NCBI GenBank assembly: GCA_902595465.1
Contig: CACJQE010000005.1
Coordinates: 18,140-82,139, forward strand
Length of the DNA: 64,000 nt
Source of the DNA: an uncultured Pelagibacteraceae bacterium
Lineage (GTDB): Bacteria > Pseudomonadota > Alphaproteobacteria > Pelagibacterales > Pelagibacteraceae
Reading direction: 5' to 3'
The position numbers were made by a program, and so were the translations under genes. The notes under the pieces are model-generated. The model did not search any database, was not told where the DNA came from, and was given only the letters and a program-made list of their open reading frames with translations. This document shows positions 25,214 through 34,880 of the stretch, piece by piece. Each line of letters starts with the position of its first letter. Within the stretch, counting starts at the first letter, position 1.

Positions 25214-26434
25214 TTATAGAAAGCCTTGTTCTTTTGCTTTACTCATGTAAGCTGCTTCCACATCTTTTAAAGCTTGTTCTGCTGACTCTTTACCTTGTAA
25301 AAATTCAACAATCTCACTTCCTAATGCACCATGCATTAAACCCATTTGTGGTAACATTGGATATGGTTTAGCTTTCATTTTAACAGCTTCGATAACTCCA
25401 ATTGATTTTGGTCCAGGCTTAAAACCTTCAATTAACCAAACAGCTTGATCCGCTGCATCTGCAACCATCTTTTTATTAGCAGCTGCGTGTGCCAAAGCTC
25501 TAAATGTTGCTTCAGCATCAGCGTCAGATCTATTTTTTGCTAATGTGAAACCGTCCCACCATAAAGTCGCCGCTGGTATGTTTCCTCCAGCAACTGTTGC
25601 TGGTCCAGTTAATTTAGTTGCAGCTGTAATTTTTGCATCACCATCATCATCAAGCAATGTTCCTGATCTTGATGCCCAAAGAGTCATTAACGCAACATTT
25701 CCAGATTCCCATTCAACTTTAATAGCTTCACTATCGTGAGTTAAATAATCTGGGTTACTTAAACCTGCTAATTTTTTTAGCATATTTAATGTTGCTACAC
25801 CTTTTGCATTGTTAATGCTTGGTTGAGCAGTTCCTGCTTTAAAGAATTCTCCTCCATGTCCAATGTACATGTTAACGAATTCTTCTGCTAAATTCCAGCC
25901 AGCTTTGTATGCTGCTGCGTAAGGATATTGCATTTTACCAGATGCTCTTATTTTTTCTGATGCCGCAACTACTTCCTCATATGTTTTAGGAATAGCTATA
26001 CCTAATTCTTTTAAAACATCTTCTCTGTAATATAAGTGCTGAGTATTTGCCATAAAAGCAACTGCCATTATTTTTCCATCAATTGTTATCAATTGAGAGT
26101 CTTGTATTCCTTTTCCATATTTCTTAACAAGATCATCAAGTGGTCTAATTAAGTCTTGGTTCATCAAAGGAACTATAGAGCTATTTGCTGCAATTCTTGC
26201 AGAAAATTCTGATGGATTTGCAGTTAAAGCTGGCACAGCAATTTTATTGTGCTCAGATGAGTGTGTGACTTTAAAATCCGCACTTCCTTTACATCCTTTA
26301 GCTGTTTCCACAAAAGTTCTTAAAGCTGGAAAATCATTAGCTAAAATATTTATTGATCCACTCTTAATGTTACAATCTGCGTAAACAGAAGTTCCAAAAA
26401 GAAGAAACAATAAAGATATTAATATTTTTTTCAT
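25214..26434 (-). CDS. Sugar-type ABC transporter substrate-binding protein
   Basis: A protein of 406 residues with a signal peptide ending near GTSVYA. It has the SBP type 1 fold for carbohydrates: IAVPALTANPSEFSARI, ITIDGKIMAVAFMANTQHLYYRED and WESGNVALMTLWASR are conserved regions. Start ATG 26434 (MKKILISL) is preferred over 26449, as GAGGG lies just before it. The ligand is probably a sugar or polyol, which family resemblance alone does not fix. First gene of the operon. Confidence 0.85.
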   Translation of the reverse strand: MKKILISLLFLLFGTSVYADCNIKSGSINILANDFPALRTFVETAKGCKGSADFKVTHSSEHNKIAVPALTANPSEFSARIAANSSIVPLMNQDLIRPLDDLVKKYGKGIQDSQLITIDGKIMAVAFMANTQHLYYREDVLKELGIAIPKTYEEVVAASEKIRASGKMQYPYAAAYKAGWNLAEEFVNMYIGHGGEFFKAGTAQPSINNAKGVATLNMLKKLAGLSNPDYLTHDSEAIKVEWESGNVALMTLWASRSGTLLDDDGDAKITAATKLTGPATVAGGNIPAATLWWDGFTLAKNRSDADAEATFRALAHAAANKKMVADAADQAVWLIEGFKPGPKSIGVIEAVKMKAKPYPMLPQMGLMHGALGSEIVEFLQGKESAEQALKDVEAAYMSKAKEQGFL

Positions 26435-26507
26435 ATTTGTTTCCCTCATTAAATTTAAATTTATGGGTGAAAGGATATATATTCCTTAGGGAATTTAAAA
26501 GTAGTTT

Positions 26508-27635
26508 TTAAATCGCATTTGACGCAAGCTCTGCACCTGCGACCAAAGACTCAAATTTCTTGTAAACAATATTTTCATCAACATTTCCAAAGCCTGCAAA
26601 AGTACTAAATCCACAATCACTGCCAGCCATCAATTGATCTTTATCAATTACTTTTGAATACTGGATTATTCTATTTTTTACTAACTCTTCATGCTCTATG
26701 AAGTTTGAGGTTGAGTCTATAACACCAGGAACTATTACTTTATCATTAGGAAGTTTTATATTCTCAAAAACCTGCCATTCATGAGCATGTCTTGGGTTCG
26801 AGGCTTCAATTAAATAAGTTTGGATATTTGCTTTTAAAGCAATAGGTAATATTTTTTCTAATCCAATATCGTGAATATGTGGTCCTTCATAATTTCCCCA
26901 GCAGATATGCATTCTCAACTTAGAGGCATTAATATCTTTGATTGCTTCATTAAGACATTCGATTTGTTTTTCAGCTCTTACTAAAAATTCCTCATCTGAT
27001 ACATTTTTAAAAGTCATATGTCTTGCAAGTGCAAGATCTGGACAATCAATTTGTAATAATAAATCATTTTTTGTTATTTCATCGTATTCTGTTTTCATCA
27101 TTTTTGATAATGCCTCTAAATACTTATCATCATTTTTATAGAATTTGTTTGGAAGGAAATTTGAAATTACTCCTGGTGATGCAGAATTTATAAATCCTTG
27201 AGAATGGTTATTTTTTTTTAATGCAGATTTTAAATTACTGATATCTTTAGTTAAAGATTTAGTATCTTTAATTTTTAAATCAGCAGTACAACATGGTCTT
27301 GTATAAGTAGGTGTACCTCCTGATTTTGCAATTTTTTCTTTATATGATGGAAAATCATCTAAGTCTTTAGGAGCTCTTCTCTCACTTTCACCACTAAAGC
27401 CATATAATCGATCCTTGACATAAGTAGCGTAACTTATTTTTGACATTTCACCATCACTTATAATGTCAATTCCGATATCAATTTGTTTTTTTACAATTTT
27501 GTTTACATCTTCTTCAATTATCTTATCAAGTTCTCCTTGATCAAATAATTCATTTTTATCTTTTTTAAAAAGTATTTCAGATAGCTTTTTTGATCTTGGC
27601 AGACTTCCAACATGTGTGGTTTTAATTTTATCCAT
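26508..27635 (-). CDS. MetE C-terminal-like protein (cobalamin-independent methionine synthase family)
   Basis: A protein of 375 residues resembling only the C-terminal catalytic barrel of MetE. TTHVGSLPRS near the N-terminus binds the homocysteine or thiol region, and zinc ligands appear as HICWGN and GSDCGF. The N-terminal folate-binding half of real MetE is absent, so its methyl donor must differ; such core proteins can use other donors. It follows a SnoaL-like gene and lies beside cupin genes. Start ATG 27635 is favoured over a TTG at 27662 that would overlap the previous gene. Confidence 0.78.
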   Translation of the reverse strand: MDKIKTTHVGSLPRSKKLSEILFKKDKNELFDQGELDKIIEEDVNKIVKKQIDIGIDIISDGEMSKISYATYVKDRLYGFSGESERRAPKDLDDFPSYKEKIAKSGGTPTYTRPCCTADLKIKDTKSLTKDISNLKSALKKNNHSQGFINSASPGVISNFLPNKFYKNDDKYLEALSKMMKTEYDEITKNDLLLQIDCPDLALARHMTFKNVSDEEFLVRAEKQIECLNEAIKDINASKLRMHICWGNYEGPHIHDIGLEKILPIALKANIQTYLIEASNPRHAHEWQVFENIKLPNDKVIVPGVIDSTSNFIEHEELVKNRIIQYSKVIDKDQLMAGSDCGFSTFAGFGNVDENIVYKKFESLVAGAELASNAI

Positions 27636-27640
27636 AGTTT

Positions 27641-28600
27641 TTACATTAATATTTGTTTCCAAATAGCCACTTCATCAAACAATACCCATTCTCTTATTAT
27701 TTTATCATCTCTTAATTCTGCATGATTTATACCCATTATAAATAAATCTTTGTCAGTCTTTTTCCCAAATTCTTCACTGTCTTTAGAGTGTTTACCACTT
27801 AAAAACCACCTGATCGTAGCTTTTTGATTGTTATTTTTTTCATCCAATGATGCAACATGTTCGATTGTAAACTTTATTTCAGAAAATATATTTTTTAAAG
27901 AGCTCCAATATTTAATTATATCTTCACTGCCATTTCCAACTTTATTACTTGGCCAAAATAGACTGGCTGCTCTATCATAATCTTCAAAATCATAATCATT
28001 ATTAAATATTTTCTTTAAAATATTGGAATATATATATCCTGATGAAACTTCATTAACTTTTACTGGAGTATACTCTGACTTTTTATCAGAAGATCTATTA
28101 AAAACTTTGATAGCTTTAGATGTGCCACCTTCTTTATCAATTAAATGCCTTGCAAATTGCTCAGGAGTATAACCTAGCTGTCGAACCATTGCACCTTGAT
28201 CTCTCACAATCCACTCATCATAAACCTGATTATTTTTACATGCACAGTCAGCTATAACTCTATAAACAATTTTGTTTCCGGTTTTTTTTCCGTAATACCC
28301 GTCATTTAAATGTGTAGCTTTGCTAAGGATTCTGTGAGATGAATGATATCCTTCATCGTCATTTCCACTCCAAATTACATCCTCACCTAATAATTGTCTG
28401 TCTGGAAATTCGTCTAAAGTTTTATAAGTTGCATCAATTACAGGTTTAAAACCATAGGTTATTCCAAAGGGTGATCTTACAGGGATATTCTTTGAATAAT
28501 ATTTAGATATCGACTCGACATCTTTGCCTTCCCAAATTTGTTTAGTAATTTTTAAAATGTAATCAGTTAAATTTTTATAATTACTATCAAATCCTTTCAT
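27641..28600 (-). CDS. Tandem SnoaL-like (polyketide-cyclase-type) protein
   Basis: A 319-residue protein made of two NTF2-like domains. The first covers about residues 8-150 (IWEGKDVESISKYYSKN, SPFGITYGFKPVIDATY) and the second about 190-315 (DRAASLFWPS, IKFTIEHVASLDE, DKIIREWVLFDEVAIW). SnoaL folds catalyse cyclisation or isomerisation or bind small molecules. It is coupled to the cupin gene by TAATG and lies before the MetE-like gene. A related two-domain protein is encoded divergently at 29580. Confidence 0.75.
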   Translation of the reverse strand: MKGFDSNYKNLTDYILKITKQIWEGKDVESISKYYSKNIPVRSPFGITYGFKPVIDATYKTLDEFPDRQLLGEDVIWSGNDDEGYHSSHRILSKATHLNDGYYGKKTGNKIVYRVIADCACKNNQVYDEWIVRDQGAMVRQLGYTPEQFARHLIDKEGGTSKAIKVFNRSSDKKSEYTPVKVNEVSSGYIYSNILKKIFNNDYDFEDYDRAASLFWPSNKVGNGSEDIIKYWSSLKNIFSEIKFTIEHVASLDEKNNNQKATIRWFLSGKHSKDSEEFGKKTDKDLFIMGINHAELRDDKIIREWVLFDEVAIWKQILM

Positions 28601-29538
28601 TAGATCTGACTAACAAAATTTAAAATACTATTTTCTGAATTATTACAACTGATATCTATTTTGCTACTCAAAGGAACTGAAAAAGTATCTCCTTTTTGTA
28701 ATTTTATATTTGAGTTTCCTATTACTATTTCCCAATTACCTTCTTGAGCAAAAAGGACGGTAGGCTTTATACATTCAATATCTTTAATTTCACCAGATAT
28801 AGAATTTAATGTTGTTAAATTAAATCCAGTATCTTGTTTGATTGAAGGTTCATAAGTTTTTTTATTAAATTTGTTTCCTAATACTTGATATAATTTAATA
28901 CCATTAACTTCATCGCTAATATTGTTTTGTTTATTTCTATAAATATTTTTTTCTAATTCTTCTGGCAAATAATTATCAAATCTTTCTAATTCATCTTGAG
29001 TTATAGGCTCTATCATCTTTCTACCATTAGGTACTTCAACCTTTTTTAAATCTATTAACGAATTATCATCAAGCAATGCCATACCAGTCTCTTTTGCTTT
29101 TTTTAAAATTTCTGGAACCCATGTTATTATACCAGGATCATCTCCGCCTAATACAACGAACATCAAACTTTCTTTATCTCCAATATTTTCAAATGCTCTG
29201 AACATATTTGTAGGCATTGAGATTATATCGCCAGCTTCTAATATTGTTTCTTGTTTTCCATCAGCACCCCAATAAAATCTCCATTTACCTGAGTAAATCA
29301 CAAACACTTCAGCCGTAGTATGACTGTGAAGACCAGATCCATTTTTTGGCATAGCACTCACTGCTCCTAAATTATAACCATGTAATGACTGTATTTTTAT
29401 CAATTGTTTGGTGTCTTCAGCGACTCCACGTCCAATAATTGTATAATTTTTTCTTTCTTTATGACCTTCTAATCTACCCTCTACGAAAGGAAGGCTACTC
29501 GGAACGAGCTCATTAAATTTTGCCAATCTATCAATCAT
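28600..29538 (-). CDS. Bicupin-like protein
   Basis: A 312-residue protein with two cupin barrels. The first is complete: GSGLHSHTTAEVFVIYSG has the His-x-His...Glu metal motif and AGDIISMPTNMFRAFEN is motif 2. The second (about residues 220-312) has GDTFSVPLSS but lacks clear His ligands, so it is probably structural. Such proteins resemble quercetin- or gentisate-type dioxygenases. It is the first gene of the cupin-SnoaL-MetE-like operon and is divergent from a second SnoaL-like gene. Confidence 0.78.
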   Translation of the reverse strand: MIDRLAKFNELVPSSLPFVEGRLEGHKERKNYTIIGRGVAEDTKQLIKIQSLHGYNLGAVSAMPKNGSGLHSHTTAEVFVIYSGKWRFYWGADGKQETILEAGDIISMPTNMFRAFENIGDKESLMFVVLGGDDPGIITWVPEILKKAKETGMALLDDNSLIDLKKVEVPNGRKMIEPITQDELERFDNYLPEELEKNIYRNKQNNISDEVNGIKLYQVLGNKFNKKTYEPSIKQDTGFNLTTLNSISGEIKDIECIKPTVLFAQEGNWEIVIGNSNIKLQKGDTFSVPLSSKIDISCNNSENSILNFVSQI

Positions 29539-29579
29539 ATTCTTGTTATTTCTCTCTATTTAAATATAAATTGCAATTT

Positions 29580-30668
29580 ATGCAAATAGAACAATTTGAT
29601 ACAGGTCTTAAAATTAAGAAAAACATTGAAGATGTAGAAATTACACCTATCCAAAACTTAAATAATAAAAAATTTGTTATTGAGAATTTTAGAAATATTT
29701 ATGGATTAAAAAAGATTAATCTTAAAAAAAATTTACTAAATATATTTGACAAAGATATCAAAGTTAATTGTTTTGAACCATTAAATGAATTTAACGGCAT
29801 AGATAATTTTATAGAAAAATTTTGGAATCCTTTATTTGATGCATTTCCAGACATCGAAAGAAGAGAAAATATTATCCTTGGAGGCTCTTTTAGAGATAAA
29901 GTCCAAGTTGGTTCTTATTCTACTTTATCAGGCTTCTTTTTGAAGCCTTGGTTAGGTATAAAACCAAATTTTAAAATGATTAATCTTAAATGTTGTGAAA
30001 TTCATGAAATTAAAAATGAAAGAATTATTGAAAGTCATATCTTAATTGATGTGATGGATTTTTTAAGACAAGCTGACAAATGGGTTATTAATCCATCAAG
30101 AGGATCCGAAGGGGCATGGTTACCTCCGTTTAATACAGATGGAGTAAATTTTTTTGAAGAAGATATGAGTAAATCTAAAAATTCATTACAACAGGCTTTG
30201 AGCATGAATAGAAGTTTAGATATTAAACCTGAGAAAGAAAATATTTCTAAAGATGACTTAAGACAAAGGCTAATAAATCATCCTCAAAAAGAATTTTGGC
30301 ATAAAGATATGATTTGGTACGGTCCTTGTGGAATTGGAACATCGAGGTCATTAGAAGGATTTGTAGATATGCATCAGTTACCTTTTAGAAAATCATTTTC
30401 TGAGAGAAATTATTGGGAAATAGGACATTATTGTGAAATTGGAGATGGAAAATTTTCTCTATGTGGTGGATGGCATAGTTTAAAGGCAAAGTATGGATCA
30501 AATGATTGGCTTGGATATACAGCAGATAACCAAGACGTTGTTATGAGAGTAATGGATTTTTATCATCATGATGAAGGATTAATTAGAGAGAATTGGGTAC
30601 CTATAGATATAGTTCATATTTTAAAACAAATAGGTATTGATGTGTTTGAAAAAATTAAAAATACTTAG
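29580..30668 (+). CDS. Tandem SnoaL-like protein
   Basis: A 362-residue protein with two NTF2-like regions (about 25-165 and 215-360). The second has WHKDMIWYGPCGIGT and WLGYTADNQDVVMRVMDFYH. The start ATG 29580 (MQIEQFDTG) is used; the upstream extension from 29520 lies inside the divergent cupin gene and is rejected. It shares architecture with the protein at 27641-28600 across the divergent promoter, suggesting one regulatory unit for processing the same compound. Substrate unknown. Confidence 0.72.
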   Translation: MQIEQFDTGLKIKKNIEDVEITPIQNLNNKKFVIENFRNIYGLKKINLKKNLLNIFDKDIKVNCFEPLNEFNGIDNFIEKFWNPLFDAFPDIERRENIILGGSFRDKVQVGSYSTLSGFFLKPWLGIKPNFKMINLKCCEIHEIKNERIIESHILIDVMDFLRQADKWVINPSRGSEGAWLPPFNTDGVNFFEEDMSKSKNSLQQALSMNRSLDIKPEKENISKDDLRQRLINHPQKEFWHKDMIWYGPCGIGTSRSLEGFVDMHQLPFRKSFSERNYWEIGHYCEIGDGKFSLCGGWHSLKAKYGSNDWLGYTADNQDVVMRVMDFYHHDEGLIRENWVPIDIVHILKQIGIDVFEKIKNT

Positions 30669-30722
30669 ATTTAAATAAGTTTATAGTTTTAAGGTATAAT
30701 AGATAAAAATAAAATTATTTAT

Positions 30723-32009
30723 TTAGTTAGAGAAACCATATTTTCGAAGTCTCACATCACCAGTTCTAGCATGAGCTTCCATACCTTCATATCTAGAAAT
30801 TCTAGCTGCTGCAGCACCAACTTCTTTGTTAGATTCTTTATTCATCTTTTGGTAAGTAACTGTTTTTATAAATTTTCCAACGTATAAGCCTCCAGTATAT
30901 TTTCCCGCTCCCTTTGTTGGTAGAATATGATTTGGTCCAGAGCATTTATCTCCATATGCAACTGTTGTTTCTTCACCTAAAAATAAAGAACCATAATTTT
31001 TAAGATTTTTTAAATACCAGTCTAAGTTTTCAGCTTGAACCTCCAAATGTTCAGGTGCATATTCATCACTCACTTTCATCATTTCTTCTTTGGTATCACA
31101 CATAATTACTTCTCCATAATCTCTCCATGCAGCATCAGCATTATTTCTGTTATGTTCAGGTAGTTCTTGAATAATTTCTGGAACTCTTTTCATAACATAA
31201 TCACATAAAGATTTATCAGTAGTGTAAAGCCAAGCTGGAGAGTCAGGACCATGTTCAGCCTGTCCAACTAAATCATAAGCGATTATTTCTTTGTCAGCTG
31301 TATGATCTGCAATAATGCCTATTTCGGTTGGTCCTGCAAATAAATCAATTCCAACTTTTCCAAATAAAATTCTTTTAGACTCTGCTACAAATTTATTTCC
31401 AGGTCCAACAATCATATCTACTTCAGGATTACCAAAGCAACCATAAGCTAGTGCACCAATTGCTCCTATACCACCAATGTTCATAATTACATCTGCACCA
31501 CAAAGGTTAGCTGTATAAATTATAATTGGGTTTGCACCATTTGAATCTTTTGGTGGACTTGTTGCAATTACATTTTTTACACCCGCAACTTTTGCAGTTG
31601 TCACACTCATTATAGCAGAGGCGATATTATTGTATCTTCCACCAGGAACGTAACACCCAACAGTATTTACAGGTATTAATTTTTGTCCTGCTATTAAACC
31701 AGGTGATAATTCAACTTCTGAGTCTTTTCCAAGATTTTCAAGCTGGTGTTCTGCAAACTTCCTAACTCTTTCATGAGAAAACTGAATATCGTCTTTAATC
31801 TTTTGATCTAAAGTTTTATTTATTTCTTCAATTTTTTCTTTGCTAACAATTATATCACCTTCATAATTATCAAATTTTTTTAAAATGTCTTTAACCCCTT
31901 GGTCTTTTGTTTTTTCTAAATCTTTTAAAATAGAACTTACTTTAGTTCTTGTTTCATCTTCACCTGTAAATGCAGTTTTTTCAGCTTTTTTTATATAAGT
32001 AATCGCCAT
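30723..32009 (-). CDS. hpsN: Histidinol-dehydrogenase-family enzyme, HpsN-like (sulfopropanediol 3-dehydrogenase)
   Basis: A 428-residue zinc-dependent four-electron dehydrogenase. QAEHGPDSPAWL carries the Gln and His zinc ligands, YAPEHLEVQ the catalytic Glu-His, and a final EAHARTGD the last His. HisD normally has a different sequence after QAEH (no GPDSPAW), and the YTGGLYVGKFIKTVTYQ segment is, as I recall it, typical of HpsN, which oxidises 2,3-dihydroxypropane-1-sulfonate to sulfolactate. No his genes are nearby. The enzyme family is secure; the substrate is inference. Confidence 0.7.
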   Translation of the reverse strand: MAITYIKKAEKTAFTGEDETRTKVSSILKDLEKTKDQGVKDILKKFDNYEGDIIVSKEKIEEINKTLDQKIKDDIQFSHERVRKFAEHQLENLGKDSEVELSPGLIAGQKLIPVNTVGCYVPGGRYNNIASAIMSVTTAKVAGVKNVIATSPPKDSNGANPIIIYTANLCGADVIMNIGGIGAIGALAYGCFGNPEVDMIVGPGNKFVAESKRILFGKVGIDLFAGPTEIGIIADHTADKEIIAYDLVGQAEHGPDSPAWLYTTDKSLCDYVMKRVPEIIQELPEHNRNNADAAWRDYGEVIMCDTKEEMMKVSDEYAPEHLEVQAENLDWYLKNLKNYGSLFLGEETTVAYGDKCSGPNHILPTKGAGKYTGGLYVGKFIKTVTYQKMNKESNKEVGAAAARISRYEGMEAHARTGDVRLRKYGFSN

Positions 32010-32068
32010 TATCTTTCCTCTAATTTTATAAATGTTTAAATTATAAAAGATGTTTATTCAACAGAAGT

Positions 32069-32980
32069 TTAATCTAAAGCAACAACAGCTGCAGCTATTG
32101 AAGCAAGTCTTGCTGTCGCATCATCTGATCTACTTGTTATAACAACAGGTACTTTACCTCCAACAACTACGCCTGCTGCACATGCTCCCATAAAATAAAT
32201 CATCATTTTTACAAGCGCATTTCCAGTTTCGACATTTGGAACTAATAATACATCGGCTTCCCCAGCAACTATATTCTCAATTCCCTTAATAGAAGCAGAT
32301 TTTTTTGAAATACTATTGTCAAATGCTAAGGGTCCAAAAATATCAGCATTAAAATTTTCTTTACTTGCCAATTCAGTTAATTCTTTAGCTTCAACCGAAC
32401 TCTGCACACTATCAATAACTTCTTCTGTTGCTGAAAGGATAGAAATCTTTGGTCTTGGAATATTAATTCTATGACTAAAATCTATAACATTTCTTAAAAT
32501 ATGCATTTTAGTTTTTAAGTTAGGAGAAACATTCAATGCTCCATCGGTTATGATTAATGGTTTATCATCTTTTTGTAATGTCATATGCCAAATATGACTT
32601 AGTCTTGTTTTTCCAATTAATTTGAACTCTCTCTTAAGAACTTCTTTCATCAATATATCAGTATGAATATGTCCTTTTACAATAATTTTTACTTTGTCTT
32701 CTGATGCAAGTTTTGTTGCAATACTTGCTGTATTATTTTCAACTGTTTCATTAATTATTTCAAAATTTGATATATCAAATTTAAGCTCATCTGCGCATTC
32801 TTGTATTTTTTGTTTATCACCTATTAATATTGGGGTGATCAATTTTTCAGAGACAGCATCCATTACTGACATCATTGGTAATTTTTTACCTGCATTTACA
32901 ATGGCTGCTTTTACACCCCTTTTTTGATGAGCTATATTAAGTAGATTGACAGGGCAAACTGTAGATTTATCAGATAACAT
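32069..32980 (-). CDS. Phosphate acetyl/butyryltransferase family enzyme
   Basis: A 303-residue PTA/PTB-fold enzyme that swaps CoA and phosphate on acyl groups. AAIVNAGKKLPMM at the N-terminus, KIIVKGHIHTDILMK near residue 100, KTRLSHIWHM, IITDGALNVSPN and the C-terminal VGGKVPVVITSRSDDA are family motifs; the SR-DD end closes the active site. The 300-residue length fits the butyryltransferase-like or short Pta group. In sulfonate pathways such an enzyme converts acetyl phosphate to acetyl-CoA. It lies directly upstream of the HpsN-like gene. Confidence 0.82.
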   Translation of the reverse strand: MLSDKSTVCPVNLLNIAHQKRGVKAAIVNAGKKLPMMSVMDAVSEKLITPILIGDKQKIQECADELKFDISNFEIINETVENNTASIATKLASEDKVKIIVKGHIHTDILMKEVLKREFKLIGKTRLSHIWHMTLQKDDKPLIITDGALNVSPNLKTKMHILRNVIDFSHRINIPRPKISILSATEEVIDSVQSSVEAKELTELASKENFNADIFGPLAFDNSISKKSASIKGIENIVAGEADVLLVPNVETGNALVKMMIYFMGACAAGVVVGGKVPVVITSRSDDATARLASIAAAVVALD

Positions 32981-33064
32981 ATGAGTTTAAATATTTGTTA
33001 TGGTTCTAAATATCAATATTTTTTATTACGTTCGATATAAAAATAGTTTAAAATTGAACAAACG

Positions 33065-33913
33065 ATGGAGATAGTTACAAAAATTGCACCTATAGCGTTA
33101 GCACTTATAATGTTAGGTCTGGGATTGGGCTTATCAACTAGAGATTTTTTAAGAGTTATAAATAATCCAAAAGATTTTACAGTCGGAATAATTTGTCAAT
33201 TAATCCTTCTCCCAATCGTCGCTTATGTTTTACTTTTAATATTAAGATTACCAGTTGAATTAGCTTTAGGATTAATGATTATTGCTGCTGCTCCTGGAGG
33301 AGTAACATCGAATGTCTTAACAAAATTTGCAAATGGAGATGTTGCATTATCTATTTCGTTAACAGCAGTAGGTAGTTTAATTAGTATTTTTTCTGTTCCA
33401 TTTATAGTTTTTTCTTCAGCAAAATTATTAGGTGTAACTGAATTATCCTCAGATATTACGATGACTGGTATTGCTCTTAAAATGGCAATAGTTGTAACTG
33501 TGCCAGTAATTCTAGGTATGATAATTAGAAGATTCGCTGAAAACTTTATTTCGTCAAATATTAATATTGTAAATAGAATTACAGGTATTTTATTTATTGT
33601 TGTATTTGCAGCAATATGGATTGAGGAAAGAGAAAATATAATATCATACTTAGGTCAAGCGGGTTTAGCTGTTTTAATATTAAACGTAGTCATGATGACT
33701 TTGGCATTTTATATTGCAAAAGGTTTTGCAACTGGAATACCACAGAGAAAATGTATTTCTTTAGAATGTGGATTGCAAAATGGAACTTTAGCTGTATTTG
33801 TAGCAACACAAATTTTCAATGATGTCGCTTACATGGTTCCCACAGCTGCTTACGCATTAATAATGTATATAACTGGATTTATATTTATATATATACTTAA
33901 AAATTCTAATTAA
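33065..33913 (+). CDS. Bile acid:sodium symporter (BASS) family transporter
   Basis: A 282-residue inner membrane protein with nine or ten helices. LGLGLSTRDFLRV at the N-terminus, AAAPGGVTSNVLTKFANGDVALS in the crossover region and LECGLQNGTLAVFVA are BASS motifs. BASS proteins import organic anions with sodium. It faces away from the Pta gene and converges with the regulator, overlapping by eight bases. The substrate is unknown; a sulfonate or keto acid is possible from context. Confidence 0.85.
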   Translation: MEIVTKIAPIALALIMLGLGLGLSTRDFLRVINNPKDFTVGIICQLILLPIVAYVLLLILRLPVELALGLMIIAAAPGGVTSNVLTKFANGDVALSISLTAVGSLISIFSVPFIVFSSAKLLGVTELSSDITMTGIALKMAIVVTVPVILGMIIRRFAENFISSNINIVNRITGILFIVVFAAIWIEERENIISYLGQAGLAVLILNVVMMTLAFYIAKGFATGIPQRKCISLECGLQNGTLAVFVATQIFNDVAYMVPTAAYALIMYITGFIFIYILKNSN

Positions 33914-34868
33914 GATTTATTTGATTGTAGGTTCTTTTTATAAAAACATTTATTGATTTTAAATTTTCATCTTGGATTATCGACATATCTTTAAAATTTT
34001 GTTTGCTGACATCAAAATTTATCAATTTATTTTTGTCTAAAGAAATAAATTTATTTTTAGTTAATTTCTTTATTTTTCTTACTACTGTTGGTCTTGGTAT
34101 TCCTGTTATTTCAGAAATAGACATTGCATTAATTCCTTTTATTTTTTTATTAATAATTTTATCTCTCCATTTATCTAAATAACTATCTATTCCTTTAAGT
34201 TGCCTTCCAATTTTTGAATTATTATTCAGAATTATAGTTGCTAAAATAGTAAATATTTCCATATCACCAAAATAATTTTTCCACCTTAAGCAGTAAGGAA
34301 ATAAAAATTTATAAAATTGATACCAGCAAAATGAGAAATTATGTTTTATTAAGTTATTAATTTCATTACTGGACATTTCGTTTTTTATAACTTTTTCTTC
34401 TTTTAAAATTTGACTAAAAACAGATAAAAGTGTGCATATATTTTTTAATGTATCATTTGGCTGTGTTGAATTGTAAGCACTTCTATCTATTGTAATCTTC
34501 TTGCCTTTTTTTTTAATTATTCCTTTTTTTTCTAGAGATATAACTTTTCTTCTGACACTTTCTTTTGGTATTTGAAGATCCTTTGATATTCTTATAAGGT
34601 TAATTTTCTCAATTTCTAATGTTTTATCCTTATAAAAATTATTGAAAGTAATATTTAAATTATTTCGTCTGTAAAAATCAAACTGCTTACTAATCAAATA
34701 AATTAAAATTGTGTAAGTATCTATATCTTTGAACACTTTATAAGCACCGATTGTCCATTCAGACATAAGTTTTAAAAAAAAAGGACTTAAAATATCAAAA
34801 TGATTTTTGAAAATTTTATCGATAAGCTCATCATCTAGTTCGGAATTTACACTTGGTAGCTGCTTCAT
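33906..34868 (-). CDS. Internally duplicated winged-helix-like regulator
   Basis: A 320-residue protein built of two similar halves. The first (about 18-128) has LMSEWTIGAYKVFKDIDTYT then the HTH ISKDLQIPKESVRRKVISLE. The second (about 169-287) has FYKFLFPYCLRWKNYFGDME then ISEITGIPRPTVVRKIKKLT. Each HTH is followed by a basic strand. I do not recognise a named family. Direct repeats upstream of its start may be its binding sites, so autoregulation is likely. The neighbours it controls could be BASS, the small protein at 34970 or the LDH2/afu genes. Confidence 0.65.
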   Translation of the reverse strand: MKQLPSVNSELDDELIDKIFKNHFDILSPFFLKLMSEWTIGAYKVFKDIDTYTILIYLISKQFDFYRRNNLNITFNNFYKDKTLEIEKINLIRISKDLQIPKESVRRKVISLEKKGIIKKKGKKITIDRSAYNSTQPNDTLKNICTLLSVFSQILKEEKVIKNEMSSNEINNLIKHNFSFCWYQFYKFLFPYCLRWKNYFGDMEIFTILATIILNNNSKIGRQLKGIDSYLDKWRDKIINKKIKGINAMSISEITGIPRPTVVRKIKKLTKNKFISLDKNKLINFDVSKQNFKDMSIIQDENLKSINVFIKRTYNQINLN

Positions 34869-34880
34869 AATGTATCAAAA

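Noticed and set aside
30723..32009. Simple assignment as biosynthetic histidinol dehydrogenase
   Set aside because: No histidine genes are near and the QAEHGPDSPAW segment differs from HisD. I kept the family but preferred HpsN-like, with reduced confidence.
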